Assembly (NCBI GenBank): GCA_017431005.1
Contig: JAFRLY010000001.1
Coordinates: 52,451 to 116,450, forward strand
From: Clostridia bacterium
GTDB lineage: Bacteria; Bacillota; Clostridia; Christensenellales; Aristaeellaceae
DNA length: 64,000 bases
Reading direction: 5' to 3'
A program made the translations under genes and the position numbers. Position 1 is the stretch's first letter, and every line of letters starts with the position of its first letter. Under the pieces are notes generated by a model, which did not search any database, was not told where the DNA came from, and saw only the letters and a list, made by a program, of their open reading frames with translations. Positions 50,525 to 57,996 of the stretch are shown here, one piece after another.

Positions 50525-51859
50525 TCATGTCAGGGTGGTGTAGAATCCCAGGTCCTGGCCGCGGGCCTTCAGCTCCGCCAGGGCCTGCTCCCGGGTCAGC
50601 AGCCCGGCCTGGAAGGCGGAGATCACCGAGGCGCTCAGCCGGTCGATCATCTCCGCCCGGTCCATGGCCGAGGTGGTCATGACCGGCTGGAACACAATTT
50701 CGAGATCCTCCGGCACGTACCCCCAGCAGGATACGGCCATCACCGGCAGCAGCTTTTCCAGGGCGGGCCTCAGCACCCGCTCCTGCAGCTGGGAGATCAT
50801 CTCGTAGTAGTTGCGCAGGTCGCTCTCCCCGGTGGCGTTCATCCCCTGGGGCGACCGGCCGAACAGCCGCGTGGCGGGAATCTCCGCCGCCCCGGCCATG
50901 TCCATCATGAAGGACTCATAGATGTCGCTGAGCCCGGCGAAGGAATAGCTGTGGGTTTCCAGGGAATCCCCGGAGGACAGCAGCTGCAGCCCGAAGGAGG
51001 TCCGCAGCCGGTTCTCCCGGGACACGGCCTCCATGACCTGGCGCTTCTGCGCGTCCGTTCCGACGGCCATCAGCTCGCCGAAATCGCTCATCTTCAGCGT
51101 CGTGATGTTCGCCTGGAAGATCAGCTGGGCGATGTTCGCGGAGGCGGCGGAGCGTTTCTGCAGCTCGTCCCAGATATGCTCGAGCTCGCTGGCGCCCCAG
51201 CCCTCCTCCCGCTCCGTTTCCGTCCGGGGCAGCTCCCGCCCGATGAACCGCAGCACCCGGGAATGGTGAATCCGCACCGGCGCGCCGCCGTCCGGGCTCG
51301 CCTCGTACCAGGCGGGCAGGCCGAAGTCGGGATCGTCGAGATCCGTCACCTGCTCCGGGCCGGGGGAGATCCCCTGGCCCCGGTCCAGCACCAGCAGGCC
51401 CTGGAAGCAGTCCGGCAGCAGGGTGTCCGTATCGAGGGGGGTATCGAGGCGGTCCTCCTCGCCCCGGATGACGATCAGGGCGAGGGACCCGCCGTACAGC
51501 CGGGCCCAGCGAATCGCGTTGGTGATTTCCTGCCGGATCCCGTGCCGGGCCTCCAGCAGCCGCAGCTGGTGGATGGCCTCCTCCTCCAGATCGGAGGACA
51601 GCGTGTACCAGGCTCTCGTCATGTCCTCGCAGGGCATGTCGATGATCCGCTTCGCCAGCCAGCTTTCCCGGTAGGCGGCGGTCAGCAGCTCCCGGTTGTC
51701 CGTCAGCCCGGAGCGCAGGAAGGTGCCGCCGGAGAGCAGGGGCGAGGCTTCCCCGAGAAACGCCGCCGCGTTGGCGTAGCCGTCGGCGGCGGCCAGGGGA
51801 GGCGCCGGACGGTTTTCCGCCGGGCGCGCCCGGGGCAGGTTCTTTCTTTTCCTTCGCAT
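50525..51859 (-). CDS. phage portal protein (DUF1073)
   Basis: 444 aa, start ATG behind AAAGGAATGAAAG. Signature segments RESWLAKRIIDMPCEDMTRAW, ARLYGGSLALIVIRG and the SAMDRAEMIDRLS end are typical of DUF1073 portals; GRSPQGMNATGE is the conserved portal loop. Forms the dodecameric DNA gate of the head. Some automatic pipelines label this family as anti-CBASS Acb1; the position next to the terminase and the portal motifs argue for portal. Confidence 0.88.
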   Translation of the reverse strand: MRRKRKNLPRARPAENRPAPPLAAADGYANAAAFLGEASPLLSGGTFLRSGLTDNRELLTAAYRESWLAKRIIDMPCEDMTRAWYTLSSDLEEEAIHQLRLLEARHGIRQEITNAIRWARLYGGSLALIVIRGEEDRLDTPLDTDTLLPDCFQGLLVLDRGQGISPGPEQVTDLDDPDFGLPAWYEASPDGGAPVRIHHSRVLRFIGRELPRTETEREEGWGASELEHIWDELQKRSAASANIAQLIFQANITTLKMSDFGELMAVGTDAQKRQVMEAVSRENRLRTSFGLQLLSSGDSLETHSYSFAGLSDIYESFMMDMAGAAEIPATRLFGRSPQGMNATGESDLRNYYEMISQLQERVLRPALEKLLPVMAVSCWGYVPEDLEIVFQPVMTTSAMDRAEMIDRLSASVISAFQAGLLTREQALAELKARGQDLGFYTTLT

Positions 51860-51877
51860 CTTTCATTCCTTTCCGTT

Positions 51878-53137
51878 TCACTGCAGCCGCCGGAAGCGGT
51901 CGGCCCGGGTGTGGCAGAGATAGCGCAGGGCGTCCATGGCGTGGTCCCGCTCCTTGAGGGGGCGTTCCTCGCCGCGCTGCCGCGCCTTCTCGTCCCAGAG
52001 ATAGCCGTGCACCTCCTTCATCAGGCAGGGGCAGCGGTCCCGCACTGCCCGGATCTGCCGGTTCCCGATGAGCACCGCCGTCGTGGCGATGCCCTCCCGC
52101 ACCTCGTTCCGGGCGTCCTGCACCCGGTAGCCCCGGTTGCGCAGCTCCGTCTTGAAGGACGCCGCGCTCGGGTCCACAATGACCTGCACGTCCCGGTCGC
52201 CGCCCAGGAAGGCGGCGAGGTCGGCGGCGTATTCCGCGTCGGTCTTCTGTTTCCTCCGGGCGGCGGAATCCCAGTAGTATTCGTTCCGGATCCAGAACAC
52301 CTTACCGTCGTCCAGCACGTCCAGGAACACGCAGGGGTTCGCGGTGCCGTAGTCCACGGCCACGAGGCGCCGGCAGTCGCTTTCCGGCGGCAGCTCATCC
52401 GCCCCGCAGGTGTTTTCCGCGTCGTCCCACATGGGATAGACCGCGCCTTCCGCGCTGACCCATTCCCCGAGGATGTACTGGCGGTAGAATACGCCCTGGA
52501 AGGAGCGGGCGTAGCTTTCCCGGATTTCCTGCGACAGCGACAGGTTGTCGTCCATCGTAAAGTGAAGGCGGAAGAGACCGATCTCTTCCGCCTTGTCGAT
52601 GAAGTCTGTCTTGATGTAGTGGTAGGCGCCGTTCGGGTTGCAGTTCATGAAGATCTTGCTGCCCGCCACGGAGCAGCGCCCGATCATCTGGTCCACGAAG
52701 GACCGGGGAAACAGGGCGACCTCGTCGGCGTAGGCGCCGGCGGCGGTCATGCCCTGCAGTTTGTCCTGGGCGTTGTCCTTGTCGGCGCCGAACAGGTGGT
52801 ACACGTTGCTCCCGATGACCACCCGGGCCTCGGTCCGCTTCCACTCGTAGGGCACCCCGAAGGTCTCCAGCAGCCGGAACATCGGGGAAAGCACATTGCG
52901 CCGCAAGGCGCCGCCGGTTACGCCGGCCACGATGAAATCCCGGTCCGTGAAGCTGGAGAGGCTCCAGAGCAGGAAGCTGAGGATCATGGCGACGGTCTTG
53001 CCGCTCCGGATCGCCCCGTCCGCCAGCATCATCCGGTAATGCTCCCGGCCGGAGCCCGTCCGCCACCAGAGCATGGCCTGCCGCTGCTTCGGGGAGAAGG
53101 GGCAGAGCCGGAACGGCGCCGGCTTCTCCCCGCTCAT
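51878..53137 (-). CDS. large terminase subunit (PBSX/SPP1-like)
   Basis: 419 aa. Walker A-like LADGAIRSGKTVAM at about 38-50, the motor's Walker B-like MTAAGAYADEVALFPRS, and the C-terminal nuclease portion with VDYGTANPC and late acidic residues (VIVDPSAAS, KERDHAMDALRYL). It overlaps the small subunit gene by four bases. Powers DNA packaging into the procapsid. Complete length for the PBSX family. Confidence 0.92.
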   Translation of the reverse strand: MSGEKPAPFRLCPFSPKQRQAMLWWRTGSGREHYRMMLADGAIRSGKTVAMILSFLLWSLSSFTDRDFIVAGVTGGALRRNVLSPMFRLLETFGVPYEWKRTEARVVIGSNVYHLFGADKDNAQDKLQGMTAAGAYADEVALFPRSFVDQMIGRCSVAGSKIFMNCNPNGAYHYIKTDFIDKAEEIGLFRLHFTMDDNLSLSQEIRESYARSFQGVFYRQYILGEWVSAEGAVYPMWDDAENTCGADELPPESDCRRLVAVDYGTANPCVFLDVLDDGKVFWIRNEYYWDSAARRKQKTDAEYAADLAAFLGGDRDVQVIVDPSAASFKTELRNRGYRVQDARNEVREGIATTAVLIGNRQIRAVRDRCPCLMKEVHGYLWDEKARQRGEERPLKERDHAMDALRYLCHTRADRFRRLQ

Positions 53138-53487
53138 GCCATATCCCCGCCGTCGGGGTCAGCGCCCTGCAGCATGGCGGTGAAGGCCCGGATGGCCTCG
53201 TCCCGCCGGGCGCTGTCCTCCGGCTCCGCCCCGGGCAGGAAGCGGTTGAACTGCTGGTTGGCCATGGTGGCGCTTTTCTTCATCAGCTGAAAAGCGGCCT
53301 CCCGGATTTCGATCAGCCCGTCCTGGCGGATCATTTCGATGGCTTCCTCCAGGTCCAGGTGATAGGCCCGCCGGCACCAGCGCTCCAGCTTGTCCCGGCT
53401 GACGCCGGCAAAGCCCAGAAACTGGGGCACCCGGCACTGCAGCCGGCACAGCCGTTCGAAATCCTCCTGTGTCATGTCCCTCCGCAT
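53134..53487 (-). CDS. small terminase subunit
   Basis: 117 aa from ATG 53487 (ATG 53475 also possible); longer upstream frame lacks a binding site. FLGFAGVSRDKLERWCRR is a helix-turn-helix DNA-recognition part, followed by a helical oligomerisation region and an acidic C-terminus. It recognises the packaging site; the tandem repeat array immediately upstream is the natural candidate. First gene of the late operon. Confidence 0.7.
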   Translation of the reverse strand: MRRDMTQEDFERLCRLQCRVPQFLGFAGVSRDKLERWCRRAYHLDLEEAIEMIRQDGLIEIREAAFQLMKKSATMANQQFNRFLPGAEPEDSARRDEAIRAFTAMLQGADPDGGDMA

Positions 53488-53593
53488 GCCCCGCAGGGGC
53501 GGAGCTTCAGTGATCTTCGCGATTGCGGATCCCCTCCCTTCCCGGCAAAAAGCCGAAAAAAAGCGGCCCGGATTTCCGGATCGCCTCAATATC

Positions 53594-53621
53594 ATTATAC
53601 CCTTTTCCACTGGTTCCGCAA
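53594..53621 (-). promoter_or_regulatory. late-operon promoter
   Basis: On the minus strand TTGCGG (53621-53616), 16 bp, TATAAT (53599-53594), about 105 bp before terS. The -35 lies within the first unit of the 11-bp repeat array, so proteins binding the array would touch RNA polymerase. Confidence 0.6.
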
Positions 53622-53661
53622 GGAGTCCTCTCTGGTTCCTGAGTGGTTCCTGACTGGTTCC
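53611..53661. repeat. five-unit 11-bp phased repeat array upstream of terS
   Basis: TGGTTCC starts at 53611, 53633, 53644 and 53655, with a degenerate GGAGTCC at 53622. The spacing is exactly 11 bp, so all units face the same side of the helix. Such iterons are typical of terminase cos/pac sites or of activator-binding arrays upstream of late promoters; both uses fit here. Confidence 0.75.
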
Positions 53662-53832
53662 GACCCTGTGCTTTTTTCGGAAAAAACAAAAAATGTATAT
53701 GTACGGACAACAAAAAAAGTGTATAATAATCGCAAAGTTACATATTACATTTCAACAAATACAAGCGGCGGCTCCCGGAGGCGCCGCTGCCCGGAACCCA
53801 CAACATCACACACTGCTGAACAGGAGGGGCGT

Positions 53833-54144
53833 ATGGACAAAAAACACGGTGAAGAGCTGCTCGCGCTGGCGAGGCGCATTTTTGAATCCGGCGAAAAAAC
53901 GCTGGATGACTATATTGAGACAACCTACGGGAATGTAACCGATGACACGGCCGCGCAGCAGCTGGAGGACTTCATGGTGGTTTCGACGGAGGTCAGCGCC
54001 TGCCTGCTGGGCAACGCCTTCGTTTTCCTGAAGCCGGAGGAGCGGGATAAGAAGCTCGTGGAATACATGAACCGCGTGCGGACCATTATCGAATACAACG
54101 ACATGCAGAACGGAACGGAAACGCCCGGGGATCTGCTGAACTGA
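53833..54144 (+). CDS. hypothetical helical protein
   Basis: 103 aa, start ATG behind GGAGGGGCGT. All-helical acidic protein (LALARRIFESGEKTLDDYIE) with no recognisable domain and no signal. It lies between the phage module and the esterase gene on the plus strand, with a stem-loop (AGCGGCG/CGCCGCT) in its leader and TATAAT at 53722-53727. Might be a host gene or a remnant of the missing early phage region. Confidence 0.6.
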   Translation: MDKKHGEELLALARRIFESGEKTLDDYIETTYGNVTDDTAAQQLEDFMVVSTEVSACLLGNAFVFLKPEERDKKLVEYMNRVRTIIEYNDMQNGTETPGDLLN

Positions 54145-54169
54145 CCCGCTTCCGCGGCCGGCGGCGTCT

Positions 54170-54178
54170 GTGCTATAC
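54170..54178 (+). promoter_or_regulatory. extended -10 promoter for the SGNH esterase
   Basis: TGCTATACT, i.e. TG-n-TATACT, about 80 bp before the esterase ATG. No clear -35. Confidence 0.4.
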
Positions 54179-54259
54179 TGAAGGGGACAGAATTCCGCCG
54201 GGATACGGAAAGCTTCCGTCCCGCACATCTTTTACGCGGCGGATCCGGGAGGTAACAGC

Positions 54260-55006
54260 ATGCTTCATTCCTTTCTGCTCATCGGCCAGTCCAACATGGC
54301 GGGCCGCGGCGTGATCGGCGACGTGGAGCGGATTGACAATCCGCGCCTGAAAATGCTGCGCAACGGCCGCTGGCAGCCCATGATCCCGCCGGTCAATCCG
54401 GACCGGCCTTTCTCCGGCATCTCCCTGGCGGAGAGCTTTGCCGACGCCTACCAGAAGGACCACGGCACGGACGTCGGCCTGATCCCCTGTGCCGACGGCG
54501 GCACCCAGCTGGATCAGTGGAAGGAAGGCAGCCTGCTGTTTGACCACGCGGTGCTGCAGGCGCGCCTCGCGGAGCGCACCTCGACCATCGCGGGCGTGCT
54601 CTGGCACCAGGGGGAATCGGACTGCCATCCGGGCCTGGCCGAAACCTACCGGGAGAGGCTCGAGCTTTTCTATGCCGCCCTGACCAAAGCGCTGCGCCTG
54701 GAAAACGTGCCCTTCCTCCTGGGCGGACTCGGGGATTACCTCTTCGCGCTGGAGGAGGAAAAGCAATACTATCAGCAGGTCAACCGCCAGCTCCGGGAAT
54801 TTGCCGAAGCCCATCCGATGACGGCCTTTGTCCCCGCGGAAAACCTGGAGGGCAAGCCGGACCACCTGCATTTCAATGCGAAGGCCCTGCGGGAATTCGG
54901 CCTGCGGTATTACGCCGCCTTTAAAACCGTCGAACCCCAAAACCGCGTCTTTGAGGAAAAGCCGAACGAGGACGATGCCCTCAGGACGTATATTGACGCG
55001 CTGTAA
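54260..55006 (+). CDS. SGNH/SASA-family acetyl esterase
   Basis: 248 aa. Block I FLLIGQSNMAGRG carries the nucleophile serine, block III-like GVLWHQGESDCHPG follows and block V DHLHFNAKALREFG carries the catalytic Asp/His pair, so all SGNH motifs are present. Such enzymes deacetylate xylan or sialate-type glycans. No signal peptide. Start ATG behind GGGAGGTAACAGC, about 80 bp after an extended -10 (TGCTATACT at 54170-54178). Single-gene unit ended by a bidirectional hairpin. Confidence 0.82.
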   Translation: MLHSFLLIGQSNMAGRGVIGDVERIDNPRLKMLRNGRWQPMIPPVNPDRPFSGISLAESFADAYQKDHGTDVGLIPCADGGTQLDQWKEGSLLFDHAVLQARLAERTSTIAGVLWHQGESDCHPGLAETYRERLELFYAALTKALRLENVPFLLGGLGDYLFALEEEKQYYQQVNRQLREFAEAHPMTAFVPAENLEGKPDHLHFNAKALREFGLRYYAAFKTVEPQNRVFEEKPNEDDALRTYIDAL

Positions 55007-55030
55007 AGTACGAAACAGGAAAATAAAGAG

Positions 55031-55057
55031 GTGCCCCGGAGCCTGGCTCCGGGGCAC
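55031..55057. terminator. bidirectional terminator
   Basis: GTGCCCCGGAGCC and GGCTCCGGGGCAC form a 12-13 bp stem with a tiny loop. On the minus strand TCTTTATTTTCC follows, ending the membrane-hydrolase transcript; on plus it ends the esterase. Confidence 0.75.
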
Positions 55058-55104
55058 CCGCCGTTGTGGTGGAGAGCTCACAGCGGCTAAAGGAGGAATG
55101 CTGA

Positions 55105-57006
55105 TTACCAGTATACGTACTTGGTGATTTCGCCGCAGCAGATGATGACCCAGGTGCCGAACAGCAGGGCGGTGAACAGGCCGGTCCAGAGGCTGTTGGT
55201 CTTCTTGGATACATACAGGTTCAGGGCGTTTGCCACGGACATGCCCAGCACCAGCGGCAGGGCGAGGATGCCGTAAATGTACATCCGGTCTGCCAGGAAA
55301 TACGGTGTGAGCATATGGGTTGTGGACAGCTGGATCACGAAGTAGGCCCAGAAGACGAAGATCACGCCGACAGTGAGGAGTGTTCCCAGCGCGATGCTCT
55401 TGATCGTTCCCTTGCGGCTGTCCTCGAATTCCGTCAGTCCGACGCTGCGGAAAGCCAGGTTGCCCAGCAGGAAGTACGGAATCTGGAACAGGAAGTACAT
55501 GAAGATCGCCAGGGTACGCTTCGGGCTGACCGTGGACATCATGAAGGTGCCGATATGGATGCCGCCCTTGGTGTACGCGGAGGCGGTCATGAAGGCCAGG
55601 TAACCGGCACCGACGGTCAGGAGACCGAAAGCCAGGGCCTTCAGCACATAATGGATATGGAAGCCTTTCTCATTGGAGGTGGCCAGGCCGTAGGCATGCA
55701 GGCTGCCGCCGTGCCGCCGGCCCCAGACGAAGTGATAGATCAGGAAGATGGCGATCATTGCCAGGGATACGTACCACTGCCAGGTGATGAAGCCGTTGCT
55801 GTTGCCGCCGCACAGCCAGAGGCCCCTGACGGGAATGCCCAGCCACTTGCCTGTGGAGGCGATGACGCCGGGCTTATACAGCAGCATGGGCACCGCGGCC
55901 AGCACAATGGCAAAGATCCACCACAGCGGATTCTTCTTCGGGATGCCGAGCGGCTGTGCGGGTTTGTTCAGCCGCAGGTCCGCGAATACCCTGCTGTTGA
56001 TCAGGCCGAAGGCCACGACGAACATGATGGCGATCACGCTGACATAGATCAGGAAATAGCCCACGTCGTGCCACTGCCATACGGTGTGGATCTTTCCGTG
56101 ATCCGCGTAGGAATTGACGCCGGCATCCAGGCCGAGGCCGCATTCGCTGGTGATCGCGTAAACAACAGTCTGAACTGCGTCGTTGGTGCACAGGTAATAG
56201 GCGTGGGTGGAATCCGGCTGGAAGGCTGTCCGGTGGTATTCCTTGCCGTCCGTTCCGACGGCGGTATATACCTTGCCCAGCTCAATCATGGGCAGCTCCT
56301 CATCCGGCGTGGTGTAATCGCCGAAGAAGATCCGGCGCAGCTGTACGGTTTCCAGGGAGTTGATCGTGTAGTTCTGGGGATCGGAATGGGCCAGGCAGCT
56401 CTCATCCGCGATACCGATAATGACGTCGTAGTTGAAGTTGTAATCCTGGTTCCATTCCCGGCCGTACATGTTCTGGCCCAGGTTGATGGACAGGAAGATG
56501 CCCTGCTGGTGTTTGATCGACAGAGCGATCGTGTTCGTGCCGCCCAGGGAATGGCCGATGGCGACGATCTTGTTCTGATCCACGAAGTTATACAGCCGCA
56601 CCTGGTGCAGCACAGCGTCCAGTCCGGAAGGCCGGTATCCGGCCGCCTCCACTGTGGCGGTTTCCGCGGTGCCGGTGGGAATATCGGAATTGTGGTTGCC
56701 CATGGCGTCACGGGAGATACAGACATATCCGCGGCGGGCCAGCTCCAGCGCGTAGCTCGTGCACTGCTCCATCATGTCGTTTCCGCCGTGCGCCAGCAGC
56801 ACGCAGGGCGCAGGATTTTCCGGTGTGGCAGTGGACGGCTTGTACAGCAGACAGTTGACCTCGTCACCGTCCGCCGTGGTGACTACCATATGCGTCACTT
56901 CGACTCTGCCCCAGTCCGTATCCACCCCGACGGTGAGAATAACGGAGAAGAGGAACAGAACAGCGACAGCAATGGCAACAATGGTATACCTGCGTTTGTT
57001 TTGCAT
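55105..57006 (-). CDS. membrane-anchored alpha/beta hydrolase with C-terminal multi-helix domain, second copy
   Basis: 633 aa, start ATG 57006 behind AAAGGAGGGGGAAAA. Same architecture as the protein at 30726: anchor helix about 9-28, alpha/beta hydrolase with VLLAHGGND, GHSLGGTN (nucleophile serine) and a histidine segment, then about eight membrane helices from residue 320. The two are clearly paralogues in design but diverged in sequence. They stand on either side of the phage module in opposite orientation, pointing toward it. The enzyme domain probably faces outside; substrate unknown. Confidence 0.7.
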   Translation of the reverse strand: MQNKRRYTIVAIAVAVLFLFSVILTVGVDTDWGRVEVTHMVVTTADGDEVNCLLYKPSTATPENPAPCVLLAHGGNDMMEQCTSYALELARRGYVCISRDAMGNHNSDIPTGTAETATVEAAGYRPSGLDAVLHQVRLYNFVDQNKIVAIGHSLGGTNTIALSIKHQQGIFLSINLGQNMYGREWNQDYNFNYDVIIGIADESCLAHSDPQNYTINSLETVQLRRIFFGDYTTPDEELPMIELGKVYTAVGTDGKEYHRTAFQPDSTHAYYLCTNDAVQTVVYAITSECGLGLDAGVNSYADHGKIHTVWQWHDVGYFLIYVSVIAIMFVVAFGLINSRVFADLRLNKPAQPLGIPKKNPLWWIFAIVLAAVPMLLYKPGVIASTGKWLGIPVRGLWLCGGNSNGFITWQWYVSLAMIAIFLIYHFVWGRRHGGSLHAYGLATSNEKGFHIHYVLKALAFGLLTVGAGYLAFMTASAYTKGGIHIGTFMMSTVSPKRTLAIFMYFLFQIPYFLLGNLAFRSVGLTEFEDSRKGTIKSIALGTLLTVGVIFVFWAYFVIQLSTTHMLTPYFLADRMYIYGILALPLVLGMSVANALNLYVSKKTNSLWTGLFTALLFGTWVIICCGEITKYVYW

Positions 57007-57323
57007 TTTTCCCCCTCCTTTAATCCGGCAGTACATCGTTCGGGTCAGGTTTGGCTGTATGTCAATAAACCCTTCCCGGGCGGTGCTGTGTGCATGGTTT
57101 TTCATTTGCCATGCAACTGTCAATGTGTTAATTGTATTATAGAACGATTTTGTGTATTTGTAACCGGCAATCAACCCAAAACCACATATCCAATACTTTC
57201 AATAAGCAAAAGATATGCAAAAAAACAGTATATAACAGGCAGAAATATTTCTGTCAGCATATCCTGTGATATAATGAGCAGACAGATTTTGAACTGACAG
57301 ATACGGGAAGGAGAACAGGACAG
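57007..57323. promoter_or_regulatory. divergent promoter region (317 bp) between hydrolase and PPC genes
   Basis: No gene seen. Minus-strand promoter: TTACAA (57163-57158), 16 bp, TATAAT (57141-57136) for the hydrolase. Plus-strand promoter: TTTCTG (57248-57253), 16 bp, extended -10 TGATATAAT ending 57275 for the PPC gene. The rest is AT-rich leader. Confidence 0.5.
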
Positions 57324-57743
57324 ATGGAATACAAGCGCTTCAACGATACCTATATGGTCCGTTTCGACCTGAACGAGGAGATCATGCAGGGCCTTCTGTC
57401 GCTCTGTGAAAAGGAAAACCTTCACCTGGCGGAGGTGAACGCGATTGGCGCGATCAACCGCGGAACGGTCGGCGTCTATGATCTGGAAAAGCAGGCCTAC
57501 CGCCAGGAAGACCTCGAAGGCTTCATGGAAATCACCAGCCTCTCCGGCAACGTAACGGCCCTGAACGGAAAACCCTATGCCCACCTGCACGCCGTGATGG
57601 CGGACCAGAATCATACCGTTCATGCCGGGCATGTCATCTCCCTTACGGTCGGCGCCACCTGCGAGATGTTCATCCGTGTCCTGGACGGCAGCGTCACCCG
57701 GGAGAGGAATGAGGAACTGGGCATTAACCTGTGGAAGTTCTGA
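57324..57743 (+). CDS. PPC-domain (DUF296) protein
   Basis: 139 aa. Whole protein is one PPC/DUF296 domain: ENLHLAEVNAIGAINRGTVGVYD, SLSGNV near the centre, AHLHAVMADQNHTVHAGHV with the conserved histidine row, ending ATCEMFIRVLDG. In bacteria and archaea such trimers bind DNA or nucleotides; in plants they are fused to AT hooks. Single gene followed by a large hairpin. Start ATG behind GGAAGGAGAACAGGACAG. Confidence 0.85.
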   Translation: MEYKRFNDTYMVRFDLNEEIMQGLLSLCEKENLHLAEVNAIGAINRGTVGVYDLEKQAYRQEDLEGFMEITSLSGNVTALNGKPYAHLHAVMADQNHTVHAGHVISLTVGATCEMFIRVLDGSVTRERNEELGINLWKF

Positions 57744-57785
57744 AAAAAGGAAAGGAACAGACCTAAAAAACTCCGGACTCAAGTC

Positions 57786-57848
57786 TGATATGCTCCCTCC
57801 ATGAAAGACAGTAAAAAAGAAAAACTGTCGCATGGAGGGAGCATATCA
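57786..57848. repeat. 63-bp near-perfect inverted repeat between convergent genes
   Basis: TGATATGCTCCCTCCATG pairs exactly with CATGGAGGGAGCATATCA (18 bp), and inside it GACAGT pairs with ACTGTC, around an A-rich loop. It lies between the PPC gene and the Pnkp operon, which meet head-to-head. It lacks a T-run on either side, so it may be a two-way barrier, an RNase III-type site or a small mobile repeat rather than a classic terminator. Confidence 0.75.
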
Positions 57849-57884
57849 TTTCATGTATATCCCGGGTTTCCTGCCATTGAGCTG

Positions 57885-57956
57885 TCAAGGCCCCATGACG
57901 CACATCAAATTCTCTTCAGGGAACTTTACGGCCTCAAAATCACCAAACAATTTCAT
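57885..57956 (-). CDS. candidate small protein (23 aa) at the 3' end of the Pnkp operon
   Basis: ATG 57956 follows the perfect AAGGAGGTGAACCC, and the frame reads MKLFGDFEAVKFPEENLMC with four more residues (VMGP) before a TGA. It begins 40 bp downstream of pnkp on the same strand. A ribosome binding site this strong in front of such a short frame suggests it is translated. No family recognised; it could also be the start of a gene destroyed by the adjacent inverted repeat. Confidence 0.4.
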   Translation of the reverse strand: MKLFGDFEAVKFPEENLMCVMGP

Positions 57957-57996
57957 TGGGTTCACCTCCTTGTCGGGCTTAGCTCATTATTATCCA

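Larger units (their letters stand above)
32716..53661 (-). mobile_element. late-gene module of a contractile-tailed (myovirus-like) prophage
   Basis: About 21 kb reading leftward from terS to holin in the standard order: small and large terminase, portal, DUF2213 head protein, cement protein, DUF2184 capsid, connectors, tail terminator, sheath, tube, chaperones, tape measure, baseplate set (Dit-like, plug, hub, Gp138 spike, gp25, J, DUF2612), endolysin, holin. The presence of terminase, portal and capsid shows it packages DNA, so it is not a tailocin. I found no integrase, repressor, replication, recombination or tail-fibre gene in or beside it and no clear att repeats, so it is either a decayed or a domesticated element. 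Four host-like genes lie inside on the plus strand. Confidence 0.9.

Noticed and set aside
50525-51859. Anti-CBASS protein Acb1 (label sometimes attached to DUF1073 proteins)
   Set aside because: Length, portal motifs and position right after the large terminase show it is the portal; the label is an annotation carry-over.
50510-53290. A 926-codon open frame on the plus strand
   Set aside because: Antisense to portal and terminase genes, which have clear motifs and correct starts.
32716-53610. R-type tailocin or contractile injection system
   Set aside because: Terminase, portal, capsid and cement genes are present and look intact, so the module builds a DNA-packing head.
53611-53661. CRISPR array or minisatellite
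   Set aside because: Units of 11 bp with 7 conserved bases are far too short for CRISPR, and no cas gene is present; the phasing and place point to a binding array.
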